From positions 682,001 to 746,000 of the forward strand of contig NZ_OZ032146.1 of NCBI RefSeq assembly GCF_964026405.1: 64,000 bases of DNA. Reading direction: 5' to 3'. This DNA is from Candidatus Tisiphia endosymbiont of Dascillus cervinus (GTDB taxonomy: Bacteria; Pseudomonadota; Alphaproteobacteria; Rickettsiales; Rickettsiaceae). Positions within the stretch are counted from its first letter, which is position 1. Each line of letters begins with the position of its first letter. Below, piece by piece: positions 19,446 to 28,673 of the stretch. Position numbers and translations under genes: made by a program. The notes beneath the pieces were generated by a model. It was given only the letters and a program-made list of their open reading frames with translations, did not search any database and was not told the DNA's origin.

Positions 19446-20218
19446 ATGAGAATAACCAAAATCTTCCTAATATATTGTTTCGTAGCTATAGTAAATCTAC
19501 CTTATGCATTATGTGCAGATACAAATAAAACAATTTATATAACATCAGATGATGGTCCTCTTGGAGGAACCGAAAATGTTATTAATGTCATGACCCAAAA
19601 AAAGACTCCCATTACCATGTTCATGGTAGGATTACATTATGATAATTCGAGTCCTAGCCTAAAGAAAGCTGTTGATCTAGCTAAAAAAAACCCTTTTATT
19701 GAAATAGGAAATCACAGCTATACTCACGCTAATAACCACATAACCACTATAGGAATTTTTATCATCAGCTTCCGGATGTAATTAAGGATCTTAAAAAAAA
19801 TAATACTGTTTTTGGTTTCACTGGTTCACATGTCAATACTAGACTACCAGGTAGAGATGTATTCCGTCTTCCTAACCTAAGTAAAGATGATCCATATATT
19901 TCAAAAGAAGAAGATAAAGTAGAAAGAATAGATGATGATGGAATATATAAAAATGGCTTCTATCTATATGGCTGGGATTTAGAATGGGCTCATAATCAGC
20001 ATGGCAAGCCAATTCAATCCTTAGATGAATTAGTGCAAGAGATAGAAGATAAATTTAACAGAAATGATACTGCCTTACCTAATAAATTAATTTTACTTAT
20101 GCATGATGAGATGTTTCAAGACCAATTTAATGGCAAAGAAAATTTAAGTCAGTTAGTTGATCTTTTGCATAAAAAAAATTATAAGTTTGATTTTATTAAA
20201 AATTATCATGTAGAGTGA
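19446..20218 (+). pseudogene. Polysaccharide deacetylase (NodB-type), frameshifted
   Basis: The first frame (19446-19781) has a signal peptide (MRITKIFLIYCFVAIVNLPYALC), then IYITSDDGPLGGTENVINVM, the NodB motif 1 with catalytic and metal Asp, and GNHSYTHANNH, motif 2 (H-x3-H). About 19750 the frame shifts by one base and continues as YRNFYHQLPDVIKDLKKN through FRLPNL (motif 3), LYGWDLEW and KLILLMHDEM to a stop at 20218. Joined, it makes a normal deacetylase of about 256 residues. A single indel separates it from an intact gene, so decay is recent or the base is a sequencing error. Confidence 0.85.
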
Positions 20219-20513
20219 TTTTTATCTATAAATGCTTTAAAGAATCGGATTTGAAAATAAATGGTGAGCATGCGAATCCATGATATTTCCAAAAAACAAT
20301 TCTTCAAAGCAGAAGAGTATATATACTGCTCGTAAATGAAGAGTTAATAGATGAAGAGCAAAATCATGAAGTGCTAGGAGTCAAAGGGTCGAGGAGCGGA
20401 GCGTACATTAGTACGTGAGCACCGAAGATCCCTGAAGACGACAACGCAATTCTTGATTTTCATCGAGTATACATAATGCTATATCGAACTTAGGTTAAGT
20501 AAGTCTATTCGCT
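20219..20513. repeat. Dispersed repeats filling the deacetylase-sdhB gap
   Basis: 20240-20310 is the reverse complement of the repeat at 3297-3372 (ggatttgaaaataaatggtg, agcatgcgaatccatga). 20330-20475 holds a second family (ggagcggagcgtacattagt, cgcaattcttgattttcatc, gagtata), with a partial copy at 59550-59625. No gene is seen. Confidence 0.65.
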
Positions 20514-21299
20514 TTACACTCCGTGACGTTCTATTATTTGGCTTTTTATCTCTGCAATAGCTTTAGCTGGATTTAAACCTTTCGGACAAGTCTTTGTACA
20601 GTTCATAATCGTATGACAACGATATAATTTAAATGGATCTTCTAAAGCATCTAAACGTTCTCCAGTATACTCATCCCTAGAATCAGCAATCCACCGATAT
20701 GCTTGTAGTAAAATCGCAGGTCCTAAATATTTATCACCATTCCACCAATAACTTGGGCAAGAGGTGGAACAACACGCACATAATATGCATTCATATAAAC
20801 CATCCAGTTTTTCTCTATCCTTAAGAGACTGCAATCTTTCAGTATTGGAAGGTGGCGGACTGTCAGTTTTTAGCCAAGGTTCTATCGATTCATATTGAGC
20901 ATAGAAATGCGACATATCAGGTACTAAATCTTTTACTACCTTCATGTGCGGTAAAGGATATATCTTGACATCACCACGAATTTCTTCAATAGCCTTAATG
21001 CAAGCAAGTGTGTTAGTTCCATCTATATTCATCGCACAGCTACCACAAATTCCTTCACGACAAGAACGCCTAAAAGTCAATGTAGAATCTATTTCATTTT
21101 TTATTTTAATTAAGGCATCTAGAACCATTGGACCTGTTTTGCATAGATCTAACTCATAAATATCAATTCTAGGGTTTTCTTCAGAATTTGGGTCATATCT
21201 ATAAATTCTGATATTACGTAACTTAACCGCTTCTCCAGAATGTTTATATGTAGTACCTTTACGGACTTTAGAATTAGGTGGTAATCTAAGTTCTGCCAT
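20514..21299 (-). CDS. sdhB: Succinate dehydrogenase iron-sulfur subunit
   Basis: Electron-transfer subunit of complex II at the inner membrane. The 261-residue protein shows the [2Fe-2S] ligands CREGICGSC...C (about 80-100) and the two ferredoxin-like sets [11 protein letters not shown] and [17 protein letters not shown] for the [4Fe-4S] and [3Fe-4S] clusters. sdhC/D/A are not in the window; in rickettsiae sdhB may be separate. Confidence 0.97.
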   Translation of the reverse strand: MAELRLPPNSKVRKGTTYKHSGEAVKLRNIRIYRYDPNSEENPRIDIYELDLCKTGPMVLDALIKIKNEIDSTLTFRRSCREGICGSCAMNIDGTNTLACIKAIEEIRGDVKIYPLPHMKVVKDLVPDMSHFYAQYESIEPWLKTDSPPPSNTERLQSLKDREKLDGLYECILCACCSTSCPSYWWNGDKYLGPAILLQAYRWIADSRDEYTGERLDALEDPFKLYRCHTIMNCTKTCPKGLNPAKAIAEIKSQIIERHGV

Positions 21300-21389
21300 G
21301 TTTATTCCTTATCTAAAATTCTAACTATATTTCAGAGCAATTTAAAAGTTGTAATCAATGGTGAAAAGATGTCATCCCCGCGTAGACGG

Positions 21390-21567
21390 CACAACTGTTG
21401 AAAGTTAAAAAATCGTCATTGCGAAGTGCCGTTAGGCACTGTGGCAATCTTCATGATAGTCAAGACCTCCTTGCCACGTCGCCGCTTGCAGCGACTCCTC
21501 GCAATGACGGTTTAAGACTTACAACTGTGCTTCGCTAATAGACGATTTTTAACTTTCAACAGTTGTG
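21390..21567. repeat. 178-bp palindromic element, copy 1
   Basis: Left end cacaactgttgaaagttaaa (21390 on) and right end tttaactttcaacagttgtg (to 21567) are inverted, about 27 bp with one extra A. The interior holds a second palindrome, attgcgaagtgcc and cctcgcaatgacgg. It sits inside the gap between ftsH and sdhB, within a catccccgcgtagacgg/ggggtgacatc context. A copy of identical length lies at 48561-48738. No transposase inside; MITE-like. Confidence 0.75.
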
Positions 21568-21612
21568 GGGTGACATCAAGCACACTTCTTTACCGTAGCC
21601 ACGACTTTTAAA

Positions 21613-23502
21613 TTACCCAGCTGTTCTTTTCTGATTTAGTTTCTTAACTTTTACAGTACCACCATAGTCATTTTTTATTGGAAATAAATTTTCCTCTTCT
21701 GAATTCATTGATCTATCACTCAGCAAGTTTTTAATTTGCTGACCAGACAATGTCTCATGTTCAATCAATAATTTAGCTAACAAATGAAGTTGATCAATAT
21801 GTGTAGTTAATATATTTTTGGCAAAATCATAACCTTTTTCAATAATTTTTCTTACTTCTGTATCAATTAATTCTGCTGTATGTACAGAAGTATGACCTGC
21901 TCCCCTACCACTAGTATATAGATCTTCATTACTCGAACCATGATATACTGGTCCTATTGCATCACTTAACCCCCAGTCCGTTACCATAGCTCTAGCCATT
22001 TGGGTTGCCATTTTAATATCTGAAGAAGCCCCAGAAGTAACTTTATCTCTGCCAAAAATAAGCTCCTCAGCTACCCTACCAGCCATTGCCACCGCTATGT
22101 CAGCTTCCATTTTATCACGTGGCATAGAAAAACGATCATTTTCAGGAAGTCGCATAACCATTCCAAGTGACCTACCTCTTGGAATAATAGTTGCTTTGTG
22201 AATTGGATCAGAAGCAGGACAATACAACCCAACCAATGCATGCCCTCCCTCATGATAAGCAGTTAGTTTTTTCTGCTCATCTGACATAACCATAGAACGT
22301 CTTTCTACACCCATTAACACTTTATCTTTTGCCTCTTCTAAATCTGTCATACTTACTTCTTTTTTACCCTTGCGAGCAGCAATTAATGCAGATTCATTGA
22401 CAAGATTAGCAAGATCTGCTCCTGAAGATCCAGGAGTTCCTCTAGCTATGATTCTAGCGACTATATTTGAGGCACATTTTATTTTCTTCAAATGTACTTG
22501 TAAAATTTGTTCTCTACCATCAATATCTGGATTAGGAACAGTAATTTGGCGATCAAATCTCCCAGGTCTTAGCAACGCTGGATCCAATACATCCGGTCTG
22601 TTAGTTGCAGCAATAATAACTACCCCTTCATTATCCTCAAACCCATCCATTTCGACCAGCATTTGATTTAGTGTTTGTTCACGTTCATCGTTGCCACCAC
22701 CCATACCAATACCTCTGTGGCGACCTACTGCATCTATTTCGTCAATAAAAATTATACAAGGAGCATTGCGTTTACCTTGTTCGAACATATCACGGACACG
22801 GCTAGCACCAACGCCAACGAACATTTCAACAAAATCAGAGCCAGATATACTAAAGAATGGGACATTTGCCTCGCCGGCTATAGCTTTTGCTAGGAGAGTT
22901 TTACCTGTTCCAGGTGATCCTATAAGTAAACATCCCTTTGGAATTTTACCACCAAGTTTTTGGAATTTGCTTGGGTCTCTAAGGAAATCAACAATTTCAG
23001 TTAATTCTTCTTTAGCTTCGTTAATTCCAGCAACATCTTTAAAAGTAATTTTTGGACCTTTGTCTGAAACTAGCTTAGCTTTAGATTTACCAAAACCCAT
23101 GGCTTTTCCTCCACCTTGCATTTGACGCATGAAAAACACCCACCCACCTATCAAAAGAATCATTGGAAACCACGAAACAAATATGTTAAACAACAAGTTC
23201 ATTTTTGTATCAGGTGGCACTATTTCAATATGAACCGAATTGCTATTTAGGCGATTTATTAGATCTGGATAGTCAGCAGCATAAGTCGAAAAAGAAGATC
23301 CATCGCTTAGAGTTCCCTCAATCATTCTACCCTGAATTTTAACAGCACTAATTGCTTTTTCATCAATTTTGGTTAAAAAATCTGAAAAAGCGATATTACT
23401 TCTTCCTTCAATAAAACCATCATTTTGAAATGCATGAAAAACAAGTATCATTAAAACAAAAACCGACACCCAAATTAGAACATTCTTACTTTGATTATTC
23501 AT
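21613..23502 (-). CDS. ftsH: ATP-dependent zinc metalloprotease FtsH
   Basis: Membrane-bound AAA+ protease for quality control of membrane proteins. The 629-residue protein has two N-terminal TM segments (about 8-27 and 104-124), Walker A GSPGTGKT, Walker B IIFIDEID, the SRH region [17 protein letters not shown] and the zinc site HEGGH (about 417-421; usually HEAGH, zinc ligands unchanged). The C-terminal tail is Lys-rich. It lies 11 bases downstream of tilS, same strand, the common tilS-ftsH order. Confidence 0.97.
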   Translation of the reverse strand: MNNQSKNVLIWVSVFVLMILVFHAFQNDGFIEGRSNIAFSDFLTKIDEKAISAVKIQGRMIEGTLSDGSSFSTYAADYPDLINRLNSNSVHIEIVPPDTKMNLLFNIFVSWFPMILLIGGWVFFMRQMQGGGKAMGFGKSKAKLVSDKGPKITFKDVAGINEAKEELTEIVDFLRDPSKFQKLGGKIPKGCLLIGSPGTGKTLLAKAIAGEANVPFFSISGSDFVEMFVGVGASRVRDMFEQGKRNAPCIIFIDEIDAVGRHRGIGMGGGNDEREQTLNQMLVEMDGFEDNEGVVIIAATNRPDVLDPALLRPGRFDRQITVPNPDIDGREQILQVHLKKIKCASNIVARIIARGTPGSSGADLANLVNESALIAARKGKKEVSMTDLEEAKDKVLMGVERRSMVMSDEQKKLTAYHEGGHALVGLYCPASDPIHKATIIPRGRSLGMVMRLPENDRFSMPRDKMEADIAVAMAGRVAEELIFGRDKVTSGASSDIKMATQMARAMVTDWGLSDAIGPVYHGSSNEDLYTSGRGAGHTSVHTAELIDTEVRKIIEKGYDFAKNILTTHIDQLHLLAKLLIEHETLSGQQIKNLLSDRSMNSEEENLFPIKNDYGGTVKVKKLNQKRTAG

Positions 23503-23513
23503 CTACTACTCAC

Positions 23514-24950
23514 CTAACAGAAATGTGTAAAACGCGACATAAAATTGGGAGAGAAAGAAACACTAAGCCTTCTTCTCAAACCTTGGTCATTATAATACGA
23601 TATATGGGGTATGGCTATAACTTTTTCAAGTATCTTGACTACTGGTAGGGTGAATAAAATAGCTATATGATTGTTAAAACTTGCGTCTTTCAGTATTTTA
23701 AAATCTAAATCTTGCCTTATTTTACTATAATCCTTGATCGTTAGGTTACTGATCAAATAGCCTGAATTATTAGACTTCTTGTATAATTCTACTTCTGCTG
23801 GTAATTTGGACGTCGGTGCGGTACTCGAATCCTCACATGCATTTGAGTATGATGTGGTTCTGCGTTCCGGATATCCTGCAAATTCCTGAGCTAGAGCGAA
23901 TTCTACAAGAGGTCTATTGATATAGAAATGAAATCTACCATCCCATGCATCTACATTATTAAGTCTAATATCTATAGGTAAATTCCTACCAAATTCTCGG
24001 TAAATTATTAGATTATTACTAATTTTTTTAATCACGCAACCATGGAGTGTCTTAATAAAGTCTATTTTTTGTTGTAATAGTTCTGTTATCATGCTTATTG
24101 AGCCTGATCTACTGGCACGGTTCTTACCGCTAATAATGATAAGTACAAAACTGATTACCTGTAGTATTATTGCACTAGAAAATTCTGCAAATTTTAATAA
24201 ATTTATAGTAGCAAAACCAAAATCATAAATTTTTACTGATTCTGCGATGCAAGCAATCAATTCCGGTTGCCATTTCTCTTCTACTACTTGGTTAATTCTA
24301 GATTGTTGAGAAGTTATTTGATTCTTTATATATTCTCCTTCTAGGGATAGCTTTTTTCTAATGATATTTCGTTGATATTTGTTAGATTTATTAGATTCAT
24401 CTTCAAACCATTTTACATTATTGGTAACTAAATATGCAATTAACTGTTGTTTTGGAATGTTAAACAATGGTCTCACTATTTTAACATTATTATACCAATT
24501 AATATTGCTAGCACTAAGTCCAAATAGACCACTTTTTTTTTCTAATCTCAGACAATAATTTTCAATATAATCATCCAAGTGATGTGCTGTTAAAATTGTC
24601 AATATATCTAATTTGCTACATAAATCAGTCATTAATTTATAACGACCTTCTCTAGCCCTTGCTTGTAAATTAGAAAAATTATTTTGGTGATCGAAATGAA
24701 GCTGGTGATATCTATGTCCCAATTTATGGCTTAAGTCTCGTACATACTCATGCTCCAACTTAGCCTGCTCTCGTAAATGATGATTAACTAACATCACTAC
24801 TAGCTTAATACTATTAGTGCTAGCCCATTTATGTGTTAACATTAAAAGGGCTATGGAATCAGAACCACCTGAAATAGCCAATGCGATAGACCTCAGGTGA
24901 GGTCTATCAACTAGCTTTTCAATATTCTGCTGAAATTGTTCATAAAGCAT
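23514..24950 (-). CDS. tilS: tRNA(Ile)-lysidine synthetase TilS carrying an in-frame palindromic element
   Basis: Converts C34 of tRNA-Ile(CAU) to lysidine. The 478-residue protein has the PP-loop SGGSDSIALL (about 28-37), the VNHHLREQA region and HHLDD. About residues 346-393 are encoded by a 144-bp RPE (23772-23915) that keeps the frame; the inserted peptide includes ERRTTSYSNACEDSST. It lies in the C-terminal region, after the catalytic domain, where an extra loop is tolerable. The start overlaps the upstream stop by one base (TAATG). Confidence 0.93.
   Translation of the reverse strand: MLYEQFQQNIEKLVDRPHLRSIALAISGGSDSIALLMLTHKWASTNSIKLVVMLVNHHLREQAKLEHEYVRDLSHKLGHRYHQLHFDHQNNFSNLQARAREGRYKLMTDLCSKLDILTILTAHHLDDYIENYCLRLEKKSGLFGLSASNINWYNNVKIVRPLFNIPKQQLIAYLVTNNVKWFEDESNKSNKYQRNIIRKKLSLEGEYIKNQITSQQSRINQVVEEKWQPELIACIAESVKIYDFGFATINLLKFAEFSSAIILQVISFVLIIISGKNRASRSGSISMITELLQQKIDFIKTLHGCVIKKISNNLIIYREFGRNLPIDIRLNNVDAWDGRFHFYINRPLVEFALAQEFAGYPERRTTSYSNACEDSSTAPTSKLPAEVELYKKSNNSGYLISNLTIKDYSKIRQDLDFKILKDASFNNHIAILFTLPVVKILEKVIAIPHISYYNDQGLRRRLSVSFSPNFMSRFTHFC
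23772..23915 (-). repeat. Rickettsia palindromic element inserted in tilS
   Basis: Ends agacttcttgtataattcta and gcgaattctacaagaggtct are inverted. The interior ttctgctggtaattt, gacgtcggtgcggtactcga, cgaatcctcac and gtggttctgcgttccgg matches the free copy at 26347-26491 closely. Length 144 bp is a multiple of three and encodes 48 residues of TilS. Confidence 0.9.
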
Positions 24951-25360
24951 TATTTAGGCAAATCTTTTTTGTCAGATTTTTTCTCAATAGAGCTAGTATC
25001 CTCTTGGTTTTTAGCTGAATTTTTGCTTAAGGATAGTATTCTTTTTTTATAGTCTCGTTCTTTGGCAAGATAGTTTTGAGCTTCTTGTGAGATTTTTTTA
25101 TATAATTCACGTTTTTGACCATTAATTTTAGCCACTTCTATTCTATATTTTGTTATTTCTTCTCTTAGTTCTGCTGAAATTCCCGCAGCATAAGACTTGA
25201 AATCACTCTCAATTTTTTGTAATTCATCATTAGTGCCACTACTACTAATATTAGTTTTATTGGCATTTGATTTTGCAGCTGTTGTACTTGCTAAGCTATT
25301 TGAACTTAGTAATAGTAATCCTATTATAGTAGTAATTAATCTATTTTTTTTTATCATCAT
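24950..25360 (-). CDS. Small exported coiled-coil protein, unknown function
   Basis: A 136-residue protein with a signal peptide (about residues 1-25, ending LLLLSSNSLAS), a Ser/Asn-rich linker, a helical charged region (about 48-115, e.g. ISAELREEITKYRIEVAKIN) likely to be coiled coil, and a Lys-rich tail. No named family is recognised. It is upstream of tilS with a TAATG overlap, so it is part of the tilS-ftsH operon. The export signal suggests a periplasmic location. Confidence 0.65.
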   Translation of the reverse strand: MMIKKNRLITTIIGLLLLSSNSLASTTAAKSNANKTNISSSGTNDELQKIESDFKSYAAGISAELREEITKYRIEVAKINGQKRELYKKISQEAQNYLAKERDYKKRILSLSKNSAKNQEDTSSIEKKSDKKDLPK

Positions 25361-25620
25361 ATGCTCCTAAAATGTTTTTATATATTTTTTGCTAAACGTG
25401 AAATCTAGCAAAATTTAATATACACTATAATAATCCTATTTAGTCAATCATAAAGATACTGAAATAATCTTTTTAACACCAAATAATATAGTAATTTTTA
25501 ATATGCTATTATATTTAGAATATTAGCTATTAAATATAATAATTTTACTTGATATTAATTGATACTTTATCTAAAGTGGTTGAACGCAACAAATTTGTTA
25601 ATGTACAAGGAGGAAAAAAT

Positions 25621-26337
25621 ATGGGACGTAACAAACATAATCAGGGAGACTGGGCTAATCATTACCGGGAACATAATTTTTTAAAACAAGATAAACCTCT
25701 TTCTAAAGAAGTAGAGCCTCTTAAGTTATATACAGCTAAAGATATGCTGTTATTGACAACTCTTTCTATGATTCGTCCTAACTCGATAGATGATAAAGAT
25801 AATCTGTCAGCACATTATATTGCAAAACGTACAATAAGTTAGGGTTACACAAATGCTGGTTATACATTAGAAAATACTACTACTCCTAAACATACTACTC
25901 CTGAAAAATCAACTTATCACAATCAGGATAGTGGAACAATAATGTTAAGCATAGGTGGTGCAGCTACTGGTTGTGTTATTATAGGTTTTGTCGGGATTGC
26001 TGCATGCAAAGCATATAAAAGTTTTGGCAGTAAGAACAAAAACGTTGATTACCCAATAGTTTTTCCAATAGAAGTATGTGAAAGTTCTGATAGTAAGAAC
26101 AAAAACGTTGATTACCCAATAGTTTTTCCAATAGAAGTATGTGAAAGTTCTGATAGTAAGAACAAAAACGTTGATTACCCAATAGTTTTTCCAATAGAAG
26201 TATGTGAAAGTTCTGATAGTAAGAACGAAAATATTGATTGCTCAGTAGATACTAACTTGTCAATAATAACAATACCACTAGAAGAGATTCAAGATATATC
26301 TTTAGCAGGTAATACAACAACGCAGGTAGAACAGTAA
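25621..26337 (+). pseudogene. Repeat-containing single-TM protein interrupted by an in-frame TAG
   Basis: A strong Shine-Dalgarno sequence (aaggagg, 25607-25613) fixes the start at 25621 (MGRNKHNQGDWANHYREHNF). The frame meets TAG at 25840-25842, then continues open in the same frame to 26335-26337. The downstream part has a Thr/Pro-rich linker, a Gly-rich TM segment (LSIGGAATGCVIIGFVGIAA), and three identical 21-residue repeats (SKNKNVDYPIVFPIEVCESS plus D). Without the TAG it would be 238 residues. It is either a nonsense-inactivated gene, a readthrough product, or two proteins (the second possibly from ATG 25942). No named family; a surface or host-interaction protein is possible. Confidence 0.6.
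26029..26217 (+). repeat. Three perfect 63-bp tandem repeats
   Basis: Units at 26029, 26092 and 26155 start agtaagaacaaaaacgttga and differ by at most a base or two. A degenerate fourth unit begins at 26218 (agtaagaacgaaaatattga). The 63-bp period keeps the frame and encodes 21 residues each, so copy number can change without breaking the protein. Confidence 0.95.
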
Positions 26338-26346
26338 TAAAAATAA

Positions 26347-26491
26347 AGACCTCTTGCATAATTCTACTTCTGCTGGTAATTTGTGCGTCGGTACGGTAGT
26401 CGAATCCTCACGTACGTTTGAGTACGCTGCGGTTCTGCGTTCCGGTCCTCCTACAAATTCCCTAGCAGAAGCGAATTCTGCAAGAGGTCTA
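26347..26491. repeat. Rickettsia palindromic element, intergenic copy
   Basis: 145 bp with inverted ends agacctcttgca and tgcaagaggtct and inner arms attctacttctgct/agcagaagcgaattct. The interior is nearly identical to the tilS insertion. A frame (26354-26557) runs through it, but that coding potential is a property of the repeat. Confidence 0.88.
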
Positions 26492-26597
26492 ATATTAGTA
26501 TCAATTCTTCGCTGCTTTCAAAAATTATTTTTTGAAAGTAGCATGGATGAGCCGTAGTCACGTATAGCTAACTCTAGAAGGTTTTAGGCAAAAACGA

Positions 26598-26690
26598 TCA
26601 TTCCTAGCTAAAAGCGGGAATCCAAAAAATAACCTGCAAAGGCTATTAGATATTATGGATTCCCGCTTTTAGTATAAGAATGATATCAGG
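26598..26690. repeat. Palindromic repeat in the region upstream of tlc
   Basis: Arms cattcctagctaaaagcggg and cccgcttttagtataagaatg flank a core ccaaaaaataacctgcaaag, then gctattagatattatgga. The same core is at 53430-53465 and a degenerate one at 14855-14890. The rest of 26492-26832 shows no gene; the tlc promoter should lie in 26700-26830. Confidence 0.75.
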
Positions 26691-26832
26691 AGCGGTTAAA
26701 CTTATGTTTATATCAACTATTGATTATAATTTTTAATTACCCTGCTCAAATTCGTGCTTATTCTTCTTGACACTAAAGACAATAAGCTTTAATATGTAGC
26801 CCTAGCCAATAAATAAGTAGGTTAGGTCTTAT

Positions 26833-28374
26833 ATGGCAGTCATTTCTAGAATTCTTTCGTATTTTTCTATAACTCACAATACATCCTCACCCTCAAAATT
26901 AACAAATAAATTATTAGAATATATTTGGCCTGTTGAAAGACATGAATTATCCAAATTTCTATACATAACATTATTGATGTTTTGTATTTTGTTTATACAA
27001 AACATTATCAGGGCCTTAAAAGACAGCCTTGTTAATACTATGATTGGTACTGAAACTGTATCATTTCTCAAATTTTGGGGTGTTCTTCCTTCTTCATTTC
27101 TAGTCATGATGATCTATGTAAAATTAGTAAATAACATGAAAGGCGAAAATATCTTCTATCTTATACTGTCAATTTTTCTAATATTTTTTGCCTTATTTGC
27201 TTTTTATATTTTTCCTAATCATACAATATTTCATTTGAGTAGTGAGCATGCCAGCATTTTAATAAAGTCTTATCCTAATTTGAAGTGGTTTATATTACTT
27301 TTATCTAATTGGAGTTTTTCCCTATTCTATATTATAGCAGAATTATGGCCAGGTGTGATGTTTGCATTACTCTTTTGGCAGTTTGTTAATAATGTCACTT
27401 CGGTAGAACAATCGAAAAGATTTTATCCTTTATTTGGACTCTTGGCACAAACAGGTATTTATATATCAGGCAAGTTTCTAGAAAATTTAGCTTATTTAAA
27501 TCAATATTTAATTAAAAATTTTGACTTAAAACATACAAATACAGAACTTTCAGTACAAATTATCTTAGTCTGTGTACTTGTTCTTGGTATAATAGCAGTG
27601 GCAACTTTTTGGATGTTAAACCATAAAATATTAGCTAAAGATCAGGTAGAACAACTAAAATTTTCAGTCAAGAAGCAATCAATAACTCTTGTGGAAAGTT
27701 TTAAAATGATTATCGCTTCAAGATATATTAGACTAATTGCTACACTACTTATTTGCTATGGCATAGCTATAAATCTAGTTGAAGGACCTTGGAAGGCATC
27801 AGCTGCAAAAATTTATAAAACGCCAACTGAATTCGCTGCTTTTGTTGGCAACTATCTAAGTATTACTGGCATATTTACTATTCTATTTGTTATTCTTGGT
27901 TCTAATATTGTAAGAAGGTTGGGTTGGTTTACAGCAGCAATTATAACACCAATAATGGTTTTTGTAACTGGTATGTTATTTTTTGCAGTATCCGACTTTG
28001 ATGGATTTGCTGCCTTAATTGTGGTTAGCTTTATGTTAACCGACCCTTCTTTGATTGCTATTACAATGGGACTAATTAATAATGTGTTAAGTAAATCAAG
28101 TAAGTATACTTTATTTGATTCTACTAAAGAAATGTCATATGTTCCTTTAGATACTGAACTTAAAACAAAAGGTAAGGCAGCTGCAGACATAATTGGCACT
28201 AAGCTTGGAAAGTCAACAAGTGCATTTCTCCAATCTTTAATATTTATTATTATGCCTTCTGCAACTTTTCAATCCATCTCTATCTATTTAATGGTAGTCT
28301 TTGGTATAATCTGTATCATATGGATTTGGACAGTTAGAGAATTAAATAAAGAGTACAATGATATAACATCATGA
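26833..28374 (+). CDS. tlcD: Nucleotide translocase of the ADP/ATP (Tlc) family, Tlc4-like
   Basis: A 513-residue, 12-TM carrier of the plastid/rickettsial nucleotide transporter family. Hallmarks are IWPVERHELSKF, MFCILFIQNIIRALKDSLV, IAELWPGVMFALLFWQF and CYGIAINLVEGPWKA. The wording of these blocks (IRALKDS, YKTPTEFAAFVGNYLS, SKYTLFDSTKEMSYVPL) is closest to Tlc4 of R. prowazekii as I recall it, rather than the ATP/ADP exchanger Tlc1. R. prowazekii Tlc4 is reported to import CTP, UTP and GDP; the exact substrate here is inferred. It is single and convergent with cyaY. Confidence 0.88.
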   Translation: MAVISRILSYFSITHNTSSPSKLTNKLLEYIWPVERHELSKFLYITLLMFCILFIQNIIRALKDSLVNTMIGTETVSFLKFWGVLPSSFLVMMIYVKLVNNMKGENIFYLILSIFLIFFALFAFYIFPNHTIFHLSSEHASILIKSYPNLKWFILLLSNWSFSLFYIIAELWPGVMFALLFWQFVNNVTSVEQSKRFYPLFGLLAQTGIYISGKFLENLAYLNQYLIKNFDLKHTNTELSVQIILVCVLVLGIIAVATFWMLNHKILAKDQVEQLKFSVKKQSITLVESFKMIIASRYIRLIATLLICYGIAINLVEGPWKASAAKIYKTPTEFAAFVGNYLSITGIFTILFVILGSNIVRRLGWFTAAIITPIMVFVTGMLFFAVSDFDGFAALIVVSFMLTDPSLIAITMGLINNVLSKSSKYTLFDSTKEMSYVPLDTELKTKGKAAADIIGTKLGKSTSAFLQSLIFIIMPSATFQSISIYLMVVFGIICIIWIWTVRELNKEYNDITS

Positions 28375-28411
28375 ATCTTAGACATTATTCCTTAAATCTA
28401 AGATAACCTCA

Positions 28412-28660
28412 GCAAGTATCGATATAAGAATTAATAATTCTTATATCGATACTTGCTTTGTTATAAGGAAAAATGCACTCTTGAAGCGGCTGACGCGAGT
28501 GCATTTTAACTTTTTTCATCATTCAATATGTGATTTTAATTATTAAAATCACATATTGAATGGAGTATTACATTTTAACAATCAGGTGGGCAGCCGCTTC
28601 AAACCTGATTGTTTCTATATATAATACTGAATTCGATGTAACTTGTTACATCGAATTCAG
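28412..28660. repeat. Five-hairpin composite repeat, copy 1
   Basis: Order: outer hairpin O1 (28412-28456, nearly perfect 45-base palindrome), hairpin A (stem aaaatgcactc/gagtgcatttt, 28470-28507), hairpin B (attcaatatgtgattttaat/attaaaatcacatattgaat, 28521-28561), hairpin C (aacaatcagg/cctgattgtt, 28577-28613) and outer hairpin O2 (ctgaattcgatgtaac/ttacatcgaattcag, 28627-28660). The loop of A contains ttgaagcggctg (28481-28492) and the loop of C its exact reverse complement cagccgcttcaa (28591-28602). It fills the gap between the convergent tlc and cyaY genes, where it could also terminate transcription. Confidence 0.85.
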
Positions 28661-28673
28661 GTTAAGATAACAA

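Noticed and set aside
22370-23125. Plus-strand frames antisense to ftsH
   Set aside because: They mirror the conserved AAA+ coding region; no protein features of their own.
25942-26337. Regularly repeated units suggesting a CRISPR array
   Set aside because: The 63-bp units are directly abutting, have no spacers and are in frame with a protein; they are coding tandem repeats.
26354-26557. 67-codon plus-strand frame after the tandem-repeat gene
   Set aside because: It is the coding potential of the palindromic element; no Shine-Dalgarno and no independent protein features.
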